A DNA stretch of 6,251 bases from positions 1 through 6,251 of the forward strand of contig JANYHY010000627.1 of the NCBI GenBank assembly GCA_025362165.1, read 5' to 3'. This stretch comes from Myxococcales bacterium (GTDB taxonomy: Bacteria > Myxococcota_A > Polyangia > Polyangiales > Polyangiaceae). A program made the position numbers and the translations under genes. The first letter of the stretch is position 1; each line of letters begins with the position of its first letter. A model generated the notes under the pieces. The model saw nothing but the letters and a program-made list of their open reading frames with translations, searched no databases and had not been told where the DNA came from. Below are positions 1-5,999 of the stretch, one piece after another.

Positions 1-70
1 CTTCTTCGATCGCATCAGTCGCCGAGAGCCGAATTTGGCGAACCGCACGCTTGTCGAGCACTATCTCCAT
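1..70 (-). CDS. 5' end of an unidentified protein, cut by the left edge
   Basis: Reading the minus strand from an ATG at 68-70 gives 23 codons, starting MEIVLDKRAVRQIRLS, that stay open to the window edge. A GGAG ribosome binding site lies 7 bases before the ATG (plus-strand CTCC at 78-81). A perfect TTGACA -35 box lies further upstream. The first codon positions are mostly purines and rich in G, as expected of a coding strand, and the middle positions are AT-rich. I do not recognise the family: the visible part is a charged, soluble-looking N-terminus with no signal peptide. If real, the gene is divergent from the barrel gene at 221. The competing reading is the 3' end of a plus-strand gene in the same codon register, ending at a TAG at 95-97. 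I favour the minus strand because it has both a start signal and a possible promoter. Confidence 0.45.
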   Translation of the reverse strand, partial: MEIVLDKRAVRQIRLSATDAIEE

Positions 71-105
71 GGGACGTCTCCGGCCGTCTCTGCTTAGGTT
101 CGTGG

Positions 106-135
106 CGAATACGCGATGCGCGCGCATGGTGTCAA
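106..135 (-). promoter_or_regulatory. possible sigma-70 type promoter for the left-edge minus-strand gene
   Basis: On the minus strand a perfect TTGACA (-35, positions 130-135) is followed after 18 bases by TATTCG (-10, positions 106-111). The -10 matches consensus at only the first three bases. A transcript starting near 99 would have a leader of about 30 bases containing the GGAG ribosome binding site. The -35 match is good and the -10 is weak, so this is a candidate only. I found no comparable plus-strand promoter for the barrel gene in the same gap. Confidence 0.3.
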
Positions 136-220
136 TGGGTCACGTTCATCGATGTGCGGTCATAGGTCCAGCGAGACCGATTTCGCGTCGCCCCTCTCGA
201 TGCGCGCCTACACTGACGCC

Positions 221-853
221 ATGCGACGGGTGGTCAGTCTGGTGGGGTTCGCGCTGGCGTCCGTCGCCGCCGTCGCCGCGGCGAGCGAGCCCATGATCCC
301 TCAGAGCACCGGCCCCGAGCCTCCACTCAAGAGCCTCGCACGAAAGTATTGGCAAGCCGGCGTCGCGTTCACCGCAGAGTTCGTCGCGTTCGCCGGACCG
401 ATCTGCAATCAGACTCCGTGCATCCTAGGCAGCGGCGGCGGCATCGCGGCGCGCGTTGGCATACGCACGCACGGCCCATTTTACGTGGGTCTCGCGTACG
501 AATTCTCCAAGCAAGACGCCCGTGAGATTTATCGCCTCGCGGTGTTGCAGCAGCTGCGCTTCGAGGGCCGGTATTATCTCTTGGACGTGCGTCGCGACAC
601 GCAGCCCTACTTGCTGGGCACTCTCGGCGCGGTCGCCTACGGCAACGAGTGGTCGATCGATACAGGCGGAGGTGGCGCTGGCGTGGGGATTGGAACGGAG
701 ACTCAGCTCTCCAAGACCACGCTCTTCGGGGTCGCGCTCACGTATCGCGCCCTGTACACCGCAGCGTTCTTCGACGGCGCGCGGCAGCGTGACGCCGGTC
801 CGGTGCAGATGTTCGGGCTGGAGCTCGTGCTCGAGGGGCGTGACCCTTTCTGA
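221..853 (+). CDS. small exported beta-barrel (outer-membrane-like) protein
   Basis: The 210-residue product starts with an Sec-type signal peptide: MRR, then a hydrophobic Ala/Val stretch to about residue 21, with probable cleavage at VAAA|SEP. The mature part has alternating hydrophobic/polar strands rich in Tyr, Phe and Gly, for example around residues 47-58, 75-95, 107-123, 129-140, 150-162 and 167-181. The last strand, 195-210, ends in a terminal Phe, a usual feature of outer-membrane barrels recognised by the Bam machinery. Glycine-rich turns and the size fit a small barrel of about eight strands. Two cysteines (62 and 67) lie close together in an early loop and could form a disulphide. 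The start at 221 was chosen because it gives a compact signal peptide; an in-frame ATG at 200 would only add seven residues. No clear ribosome binding site precedes either. The exact family and any transport role are unknown. Confidence 0.75.
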   Translation: MRRVVSLVGFALASVAAVAAASEPMIPQSTGPEPPLKSLARKYWQAGVAFTAEFVAFAGPICNQTPCILGSGGGIAARVGIRTHGPFYVGLAYEFSKQDAREIYRLAVLQQLRFEGRYYLLDVRRDTQPYLLGTLGAVAYGNEWSIDTGGGGAGVGIGTETQLSKTTLFGVALTYRALYTAAFFDGARQRDAGPVQMFGLELVLEGRDPF

Positions 854-894
854 GTCCGCACCGTTGAGCGCGGTCGGAAGTCTCACCCTTTCTG
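843..894 (+). repeat. 10-base direct repeat at the end of the barrel gene
   Basis: ACCCTTTCTG occurs at 843-852, across the barrel gene's last codons and stop, and again at 885-894 in the 86-base gap before the FHA gene. The copies are 42 bases apart. The same gap has a 6-base inverted repeat (GCGGTC at 870-875, GACCGC at 899-904) with a 23-base loop and no T run, so it does not form a convincing terminator. No clear promoter was seen in the gap either. Confidence 0.4.
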
Positions 895-939
895 TAGAGA
901 CCGCTTGACTGCGAGGGGCGCTCCGAGTTCCCTTCTCTC

Positions 940-2439
940 GTGATTTGCGCCACCTGTGGCAAGACCAATGGCGAGCTGCTCGTATTCTGCGAGGACTGCG
1001 GTGCGCGCCTGCAGAAGGCGAACAACCGCCCTGCAGCGCCGGACATCAGCTTTGCGCCGCGCGCCGAGCCAGGTGGGGGTTCGTCATGCCCGCACTGCGG
1101 CGTCGCGAACGCGCCAGGAATGCGCTTCTGCGTCGCGTGCGGTAGACCGCTGGAGGTCGCGCAAGTGCCTTCGCCTCTGGCACCGCCCGTCGCGCCCGTC
1201 GCGCCCGTCGCGGAAATGCCACACGCCGTGCCCGTGACCGCGACCGCGCAAATCGCGCCCGCCCCTGTCGTGGACCTCGGAGTCAAGGCGGCGCAGCCCG
1301 ACGTCACGAAGCCGTGCTGGCGTTGCCGTGGGGCGGTCGCGGTCAACGCACAGTTCTGTCGCTTCTGTGGCGCGCCTTTGAGTGAGGCACCCTCGAACAC
1401 CGTCGCGCTGGCCCCACCACCGCAGCCGGCACCGATCCCGCTCGCGCAGACGTTGGCAGTGCCGCAACCGATCGCGACCGCACCGCAGCCCATCGCATCA
1501 CCGCAGCCTATCCCGCTGGTGACCACGGCTCCGATCACGGCCCCTGCTGCCGCTTTACCGACACCCGCTCCGCCCATCGCGGCGGCTCCCATCCAAGTGC
1601 CTGCCGCTCCGATCGCGAACGCGCCAGCACCCAGGCGTCTGGACGTGACCTTGGTCTCGGGGCCACCGGCGTTCGACTCTGCGGGGAGCCCAGTGCCGGC
1701 CGTCAGCATCGCAGCCGCACCCAACGAACCAATGCCAGTGTCTCAAGAGGCGACGCGAGAGATGCCCGCTGCGAGCGGCTTTGCGATCGTGTCAATCGCT
1801 CAAGACGGCGGCGAAGGGGCGCGACATCCCATCGGCGCTCAGACGGACATCGGCCGAACCGAAGGCGACGTGCAGGTACCCGATGACGCGTATCTCGCGC
1901 CCCGACACGCGCGCCTACGTTTCGCGGAAGGCGCGGTCACGCTTAGCGACCTCGGAACCGCGAACGGCGTCTACCTCCGCGTCCGCAAAGACGCCGAGGT
2001 TCCGCTCGTCGACCAAGATTTGATCCTCGTCGGACAACAGGTGCTAAGGTTCGAGATCGTGAGAGGCTCGGACGAGGGCTTTGGGGGAGCGACCCAGCAC
2101 GGTACCCTCCTGTTCGGGACGCCGGCGCAGAGGACGACTGCCCGTCTTGCGCAGCGCACGACCGAAGGCATCACGCGTGATGTCTTCCACGTCCGCAAGG
2201 ACGAATGGGTGCTCGGCCGTGAGTCCGGAGACGTAGTCTTCACCCAAGACGCGTTCATGTCTCGGCGGCACGCAGCGGTGAGAAAACGCGGCGAGTCGTT
2301 TTTCCTTGCCGATTTGGGCTCGTCGAACGGTACATTCCTTCAGATTCGAGGTTCCGTGCACTTGTCGCGAGGAGATGAGCTACGCGTAGGCCAACAGCTG
2401 TATCGGCTGTTTGGCAGCGAAGGCCAATCAGGTGGATGA
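940..2439 (+). CDS. triple zinc-ribbon, double FHA domain protein
   Basis: This 499-residue soluble protein is probably a phospho-threonine reader in Ser/Thr kinase signalling. It opens with CxxC...CxxC zinc ribbons: Cys 3/6/17/20, Cys 50/53/64/67 and Cys 126/129/140/143. An Ala/Pro/Gln linker of about 130 residues follows (150-280), with imperfect PQPIA repeats near 175-192. Two FHA domains close the protein. FHA1 (about 282-374) has G305-R306, then A320-P-R-H323 and N342-G343. FHA2 (about 412-491) has G426-R427, S441-R-R-H444 and S462-N463-G464-T. FHA2 keeps every usual phosphate-contact residue, while FHA1 has Ala where Ser is normal. Both end in a similar GQQ-x-x-R segment, suggesting duplication. 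The GTG at 940 is the first start codon after an in-frame stop at 895-897, and the first ribbon begins at residue 3. The nearest purine run (913-918) is too far upstream to be a good ribosome binding site. The gene is coupled to the downstream PP2C gene. Confidence 0.9.
   Translation: MICATCGKTNGELLVFCEDCGARLQKANNRPAAPDISFAPRAEPGGGSSCPHCGVANAPGMRFCVACGRPLEVAQVPSPLAPPVAPVAPVAEMPHAVPVTATAQIAPAPVVDLGVKAAQPDVTKPCWRCRGAVAVNAQFCRFCGAPLSEAPSNTVALAPPPQPAPIPLAQTLAVPQPIATAPQPIASPQPIPLVTTAPITAPAAALPTPAPPIAAAPIQVPAAPIANAPAPRRLDVTLVSGPPAFDSAGSPVPAVSIAAAPNEPMPVSQEATREMPAASGFAIVSIAQDGGEGARHPIGAQTDIGRTEGDVQVPDDAYLAPRHARLRFAEGAVTLSDLGTANGVYLRVRKDAEVPLVDQDLILVGQQVLRFEIVRGSDEGFGGATQHGTLLFGTPAQRTTARLAQRTTEGITRDVFHVRKDEWVLGRESGDVVFTQDAFMSRRHAAVRKRGESFFLADLGSSNGTFLQIRGSVHLSRGDELRVGQQLYRLFGSEGQSGG
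1186..1212 (+). repeat. 9-base tandem repeat, three copies
   Basis: CCCGTCGCG is repeated three times without error and in frame, encoding Pro-Val-Ala three times at residues 83-91 of the FHA protein, between the second and third zinc ribbons. Gain or loss of a unit would change linker length without shifting the frame. Confidence 0.9.
2419..2423 (+). promoter_or_regulatory. ribosome binding site that decides the PP2C start
   Basis: GAAGG sits 8 bases before the GTG at 2432 and inside the FHA coding region. No comparable site precedes the in-frame TTG at 2411. This favours GTG 2432 and places the phosphatase start 8 bases inside the FHA gene, an arrangement typical of translational coupling. 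Confidence 0.6.
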
Positions 2440-3658
2440 CGGTGCGCAATTGACACAGCCCGAGTCGTCGAGCGCGAGCGCGAGCGCGAGCGCGACGCAG
2501 ATCGTGGGGGGCGAAGTGCGCATCAAGCTCTTCGCGCGCACGGACGTGGGACAAGTGCGCGAGCACAACGAGGACAACTTCCTCGTCGCCGATCTGACGC
2601 GCAAAGTGAACGGTCTCCAAGAAGGGTCCCGCGACGTGGTGTTGGGACGCGCTGGCCACCTCCTCGCCGTGTGTGACGGCATGGGTGGCGCAGCCGCCGG
2701 TGAGATCGCCAGTCAGCTCGCCGTCGACATCATCTACCAACAGATGCTCGAGGGCGTGAACCCCGACGCAGCAGCTGAGCGCAACGATCTTGCGCGCCGA
2801 CTCGTGCGCGCGGTCGAGACGGCGGGCCTCCGGATCTTCCAAGAGGCGAAGGCCGATCGTACGCGACGCGGCATGGGCACCACGGTGACGGCGGCTACCC
2901 TGGTCGATGATCACCTCTTCCTCGCGCAGGTCGGAGACTCACGCGCGTACGTCTTGCGCAACGGCGCGCTCGTCCAAGTCACGCGCGATCAGTCGCTCGT
3001 GAATCAGCTCATCGAAGCTGGGCAGCTCACCGAAGAAGAGGCCGAGACGTTCGAGCACAACAACATCATCCTCCAAGCGCTCGGCACCGCAGACACCGTG
3101 CAGGTCGATCTGACATACGTACAGCTCATTCGCGGCGACGTGTTGATGATGTGCTCGGATGGTTTGAGCGGGATGGTGCGTGGCGACGAGATCCGCGAGA
3201 TCCTCAAGACGTGCGATGATCCTCTCGAGGCATGCAAGACTCTGACGGAGCGGGCGAATCAGGCTGGGGGACACGACAACATCACCGTGATCGTGGCGCG
3301 GTTCGACGGCGAGGCGCTCAAGGCGTCGGACGACGATCCGCTGAAGTACAAGAAGTACTCGCTGCCTCAAGAAGAGGAGACCGAGCCTGGTCGTCGTGCT
3401 GTCACCGCGGCTGGTGCGGCGGCCATGGCCACCACTCCAGGAGGCAAGCCGCGTGAGGTGGACGGCGTGTCGGAGGCTCCGAAAGCGAGCCCCTCAAGTG
3501 CGGGGGGGCCTGCTCCGCCAGTCGCTGCGTCCAACTACGAGCTGGAAGACGAGCGCGTGGACATCCCAGGCACACACGTTCCTGCGGGCGTGGTCGTCGC
3601 GTTGATCGTCGGCGTCATCGCCTTGCTCGGCGCCACCGCATTCTTGCTTCTTCGCTGA
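2432..3658 (+). CDS. PP2C-family Ser/Thr protein phosphatase with C-terminal membrane anchor
   Basis: This 408-residue metal-dependent phosphatase removes phosphate from Ser/Thr residues. PP2C motifs appear in order: R43-E-H-N-E47-D48-N49, D82-G-M-G-G, G147-M-G-T-T, V167-G-D169-S-R, the QALGT segment at 215-219, S242-D243-G and G279-G-H-D282-N. The acidic residues at 48, 82, 243 and 282 match the usual metal ligands, so the enzyme should be active. A short Ser/Ala tract (about 12-21) precedes the catalytic domain (about 29-293). It is followed by a poorly ordered, acidic then Ala/Gly/Pro-rich linker and a hydrophobic helix at about 385-407 that ends one residue before the C-terminus. This layout fits a tail-anchored inner-membrane protein with the catalytic domain in the cytoplasm. 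The start overlaps the FHA gene by 8 bases, so the two are probably made together. The partner kinase is not in the window. Confidence 0.93.
   Translation: MDDGAQLTQPESSSASASASATQIVGGEVRIKLFARTDVGQVREHNEDNFLVADLTRKVNGLQEGSRDVVLGRAGHLLAVCDGMGGAAAGEIASQLAVDIIYQQMLEGVNPDAAAERNDLARRLVRAVETAGLRIFQEAKADRTRRGMGTTVTAATLVDDHLFLAQVGDSRAYVLRNGALVQVTRDQSLVNQLIEAGQLTEEEAETFEHNNIILQALGTADTVQVDLTYVQLIRGDVLMMCSDGLSGMVRGDEIREILKTCDDPLEACKTLTERANQAGGHDNITVIVARFDGEALKASDDDPLKYKKYSLPQEEETEPGRRAVTAAGAAAMATTPGGKPREVDGVSEAPKASPSSAGGPAPPVAASNYELEDERVDIPGTHVPAGVVVALIVGVIALLGATAFLLLR
2470..2493 (+). repeat. hexanucleotide tandem repeat, four copies
   Basis: GAGCGC is repeated four times perfectly, close to the start of the PP2C gene, and encodes an alternating Ser-Ala tract at about residues 13-21. 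The 6-base unit keeps the reading frame, so slippage would alter the length of the N-terminal tail rather than switch the gene off. Confidence 0.9.
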
Positions 3659-3666
3659 GGTCAGCG
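3653..3666. other. palindrome spanning two convergent stop codons
   Basis: CGCTGA at 3653-3658 and TCAGCG at 3661-3666 form a perfect inverted repeat around two bases (GG). The PP2C stop (TGA, 3656-3658) lies in one arm and the stop of the minus-strand TPR gene (3661-3663) in the other. As RNA it can form a 5-bp stem with a 4-base loop from either strand. There is no T run on either side, so a classical intrinsic terminator is not supported. Confidence 0.5.
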
Positions 3667-4491
3667 CGACAAGAGCGTCTGCTCCAAGTAGAACGCGACG
3701 GGTTCTTGGAGATCGATGGCCTGCGCCTCAGAGCACGCGCGACGCGCGCCGCTTGCGTCACCACGCCCGAGTCGCGCCACGCCGATCCACGCCCACGCTG
3801 CCGCGCCACGATGACCGCCCTCTCGAGTGAGCGGCGCGAGCGTCTCCTCGCCTTGCTCGAATGCGCCGCGGCGGAGCTGTTGTCTACCCACGAGGAGGAC
3901 GAGATCTGGCACGTCTCCGAAGCGCGCCCGCGCTCTCTCCAGTGTCTCGTCAGACTCGTGCTCTCGCTTCAACACGAGCAACGACTCGACGAGCCCAGCC
4001 CACCCAGCGACGCTCTCTGGCGCGACCTCCGTCAGTCTCAAGAACTGCTCGCGCGCGTCTTCGAACGCCTTTCGCGCGAACAGCAGTCGGCCAAGGTTCG
4101 CGCGTGAAGAAGAGAAGCCGGGATCGACCTTGAGCGCAGCGCGGTAGTGATGCTCGGCCGCGTCGAGGTCCCCGCGTCTCTCCTCGAGCAGACCGAGCGA
4201 GTGGTGTGGCGCTGGGAGATCGGGGTTGAGCGAACGTCCCTTCTCGAGATCATGCTGGGCGCGGTCGAGCTCACCGCGCTCGAGCGCCACGAGCCCAAGA
4301 TTTACCCAAGCCTCGGTGAAGCGAGGGTTGTACTCGACAGCGAGCGCAAGCCTCGCCTCGGCGGTCTGCAAGTCTCCCGCGGCGAGCGCGGCGGCGCCGT
4401 CGTCATTGAGCGCGATCGCCTTGGGGGGCAGCGGCGCGCGACCTACGCAAGCGATACAAGAGAGCACGAGGATCACCAAGAGGAGGCGCAT
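3661..4491 (-). CDS. TPR-repeat lipoprotein
   Basis: This 276-residue product is an exported scaffold-like protein. It starts MRLLLVILVLSCIAC, a short basic and hydrophobic signal with two possible lipidation cysteines (C12 after VLS, or C15 after CIA). The mature part is almost entirely tetratricopeptide repeats in a regular 34-residue register, starting near residues 25, 59, 93, 127, 161, 195 and 229. The second and third (59-124) are the clearest, with W-x-x-L-G/L-G...A...Y/L...P patterns; the last three are more diverged. TPR proteins bind other proteins, but the partner here is unknown. The frame extends 45 codons further upstream; the ATG at 4491 was chosen because it directly begins the lipoprotein signal. 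A GGGGAG purine run sits only 1 base before it, closer than usual. It is the last gene of the minus-strand operon, 46 bases after its neighbour, and its stop is 2 bases from the PP2C stop. Confidence 0.85.
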   Translation of the reverse strand: MRLLLVILVLSCIACVGRAPLPPKAIALNDDGAAALAAGDLQTAEARLALAVEYNPRFTEAWVNLGLVALERGELDRAQHDLEKGRSLNPDLPAPHHSLGLLEERRGDLDAAEHHYRAALKVDPGFSSSRANLGRLLFARKAFEDAREQFLRLTEVAPESVAGWAGLVESLLVLKREHESDETLERARARFGDVPDLVLLVGRQQLRRGAFEQGEETLAPLTREGGHRGAAAWAWIGVARLGRGDASGARRACSEAQAIDLQEPVAFYLEQTLLSR

Positions 4492-4537
4492 GCTCCCCGT
4501 CGGCCAACGTCGGTAGAAGTTGCGTCGGCGACGTCCG

Positions 4538-5623
4538 TTAGTGTGCGGGATCGGGCTTTGGAGACGCACGATCATCGCCGCGACCGGTGCGCACTCGCAC
4601 GATGACGGGATCGCCGAGCGCCTCACCTTGAAACGACGAGACGCTCCCAGTCACGCGGCGAGTGTCGATGCGTGGGCGCACCACGTAGAGACCTGGACGC
4701 GCGAACACGTCTGGGCATACGGCGTCGAAGTCCACTGCGACGCTCGCGCGACCGCCGGCGGGCAGCGTGGTCAAGAGCTCGCGGATCGCGGTCGCCCCGG
4801 TCGACCCGCCGCAACGTGCGATGCCTCCCTGCGGGAGCTCCACCGTGAAACCCACTGTCGAGGTCCGCAGAAGGAGCGACACTGCGCGCGGATCTTTGTT
4901 CGTCACGGTGAGGGTCGTCGTCTGCTCGAACGTGGTCGTGAGATCCGTGCGTGTTGGCATGGCCACGCCGAGATGAATGGGTACGGCGTCCGTCGCGGTG
5001 AGCGGTGTCACGCCGGCATCAGCGACGACTGGAGTGGGAGCGGTGAGCTGCAGCGGCGTGCTGACGATCTCTTTCGCGGGAGACGGCGCGACGCTCGCGT
5101 CGAAGCGCGTGCCATCGAGCGCCCAAGTGACCTCGTAAGGAGGCGCGACGTTCGTCGGCGCAAAGCCGAGCTTGCCGATCACGGTCGCACCCGCGACGAG
5201 CGCGTTCGCCTCTTTCTCGCCGAAGCAATACAGGCGCGGATCGAAGTGTTCGGTGTAACTGCGACCCCCGACGAGCACGAGCGTGCGTGGGCCGTTGTCT
5301 GCGAGCGGGCGCATCTCTGGAGGCACCGTGCACTTGACGACTGGGCCACCGTTCGGCGCAGTGATCTCGAGCGACAGCGCTCGCGCGTCGGCGACGATGC
5401 GCAGCGGCTCGAGTCCAGTGTTGGTCACGCGGAGTGACCAATCGCGCGCGAGCTCATTGGCGACGAGCGTGAGCGTGATGTTGGGAGGGTTGGTCGGAGC
5501 AGGAGGAGGCGGCGGCGGTGCCTGCTTCTTCGGCGCCGCGAGGACCCCTTGCACTACCACCGCGGGCATCGTCAACGCTGCGATGATAGTGACCCAATAC
5601 CGCGCACGCATCAGAGTCACCAT
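4538..5623 (-). CDS. exported protein with a duplicated, Cys-paired beta-rich domain
   Basis: This 361-residue protein belongs to no family I recognise. A signal peptide covers about residues 1-29 (cleavage likely at VLA|APKK), followed by a proline-rich spacer (35-47). The rest is mostly short beta-strand-like segments. Two halves look alike. Residues 66-133 run V-T-N, then P-N-G-G, C98, G-G-R and C133. Residues 240-303 run V-T-N, then P-Q-G-G, C271, G-G-R and C303. V-T-N to first Cys is 32 versus 31 residues, and Cys to Cys is 35 versus 32. These are the only four cysteines, so one disulphide per domain outside the cytoplasm is likely. The opening of each copy resembles immunoglobulin-like sandwiches, but that is inference. 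A Thr/Val/Pro-rich stretch joins the halves and the tail is charged. The start at 5623 is 11 bases after the upstream stop; an ATG at 5611 is possible. No membrane helix or lipobox is seen. Confidence 0.8.
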   Translation of the reverse strand: MVTLMRARYWVTIIAALTMPAVVVQGVLAAPKKQAPPPPPPAPTNPPNITLTLVANELARDWSLRVTNTGLEPLRIVADARALSLEITAPNGGPVVKCTVPPEMRPLADNGPRTLVLVGGRSYTEHFDPRLYCFGEKEANALVAGATVIGKLGFAPTNVAPPYEVTWALDGTRFDASVAPSPAKEIVSTPLQLTAPTPVVADAGVTPLTATDAVPIHLGVAMPTRTDLTTTFEQTTTLTVTNKDPRAVSLLLRTSTVGFTVELPQGGIARCGGSTGATAIRELLTTLPAGGRASVAVDFDAVCPDVFARPGLYVVRPRIDTRRVTGSVSSFQGEALGDPVIVRVRTGRGDDRASPKPDPAH

Positions 5624-5634
5624 ACCGCAACCGC

Positions 5635-5997
5635 TCAGACGCGCCGCTTCTTCCGCTTGGCGGCGCGAGGAGCCTTCGCTCCCGCGAGGAGCTTGGAGAG
5701 CGGCACCTGACCGATCACGTTGCGTAGCACCTGGACCTGCTTGGACGAGAGCCCAGCAGAAGCTTCGAGGCGTGCGTGATCCTTGACGCGCATGATGCGC
5801 AAGCGACCGCTCTTGATGCGTTCGCGGCGCACGACGTCGCGCATGTCCGAAATCACGCTCGGCGCGAGACCTCCAGCGACGACGATGAGGTCGCCGCCTT
5901 CGACCTCGAGCTCGCAGAGCGTGATGTCGCGGCGCGCTGACAAGAACAACAACAGCAGCGCCACGAGCGTCACGCCCGCGGTCACGAGGACGATCAA
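5635..5997 (-). CDS. small membrane-anchored protein resembling DUF3634
   Basis: This 120-residue protein has one N-terminal membrane helix (about 2-20), followed by a small globular part and a strongly basic tail (108-120, ending KRKKRRV). The globular part has the pattern I recall for DUF3634: E31-V-E-G-G near the membrane, a G-G-L-A-P turn at 42-46, a helix, then strands around 65-80 and a Q-V-Q-V-L-R-N segment near 87-93. Members are usually about 100-115 residues, so the length fits. The function of that family is unknown. The start is a TTG at 5997, supported by AGGGG 6 bases upstream; the next in-frame choice, a GTG at 5985, would shorten the membrane helix. It begins 2 bases after the upstream nuclease-fold gene and ends 11 bases before the next gene, so all are probably co-transcribed. 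The family match rests on remembered pattern only. Confidence 0.75.
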   Translation of the reverse strand: MIVLVTAGVTLVALLLLFLSARRDITLCELEVEGGDLIVVAGGLAPSVISDMRDVVRRERIKSGRLRIMRVKDHARLEASAGLSSKQVQVLRNVIGQVPLSKLLAGAKAPRAAKRKKRRV

Positions 5998-5999
5998 GG

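Noticed and set aside
2..97. Plus-strand open frame ending at TAG 95-97, possible 3' end of an upstream gene
   Set aside because: It reads as plausible protein, but the opposite strand in the same register has a start codon, a ribosome binding site, a possible promoter and better first-position purine bias. It is kept as the alternative to the minus-strand call.
116..220. Upstream extension of the barrel gene to ATG 116
   Set aside because: It would place about 35 polar residues before a good signal peptide, hiding it from the N-terminus.
1186..1212. Repeat array as CRISPR-like
   Set aside because: The units are 9 bases in direct tandem without spacers and lie in frame inside a coding linker.
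738..1724. Long minus-strand open frame of about 328 codons
   Set aside because: It is antisense to the barrel gene end and the zinc-ribbon/linker part of the FHA gene. Its product is low-complexity Gly/Ala/Thr created by the GC-rich linker, with no domain.
2411..2431. TTG at 2411 as start of the PP2C gene
   Set aside because: There is no ribosome binding site before it, while GTG 2432 has one at good spacing; the seven extra residues belong to no domain.
3640..3680. Bidirectional intrinsic terminator
   Set aside because: The palindrome is only 5-6 bp and has no T run on either strand.
4492..4626. Upstream extension of the TPR lipoprotein by 45 residues
   Set aside because: It would bury the lipoprotein signal and overlap the end of the upstream gene by 89 bases.
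4520..5437. Plus-strand open frame of about 305 codons
   Set aside because: It is antisense to the exported Cys-pair protein. The product is Arg/His-rich with no recognisable pattern, typical of a shadow frame in GC-rich DNA.
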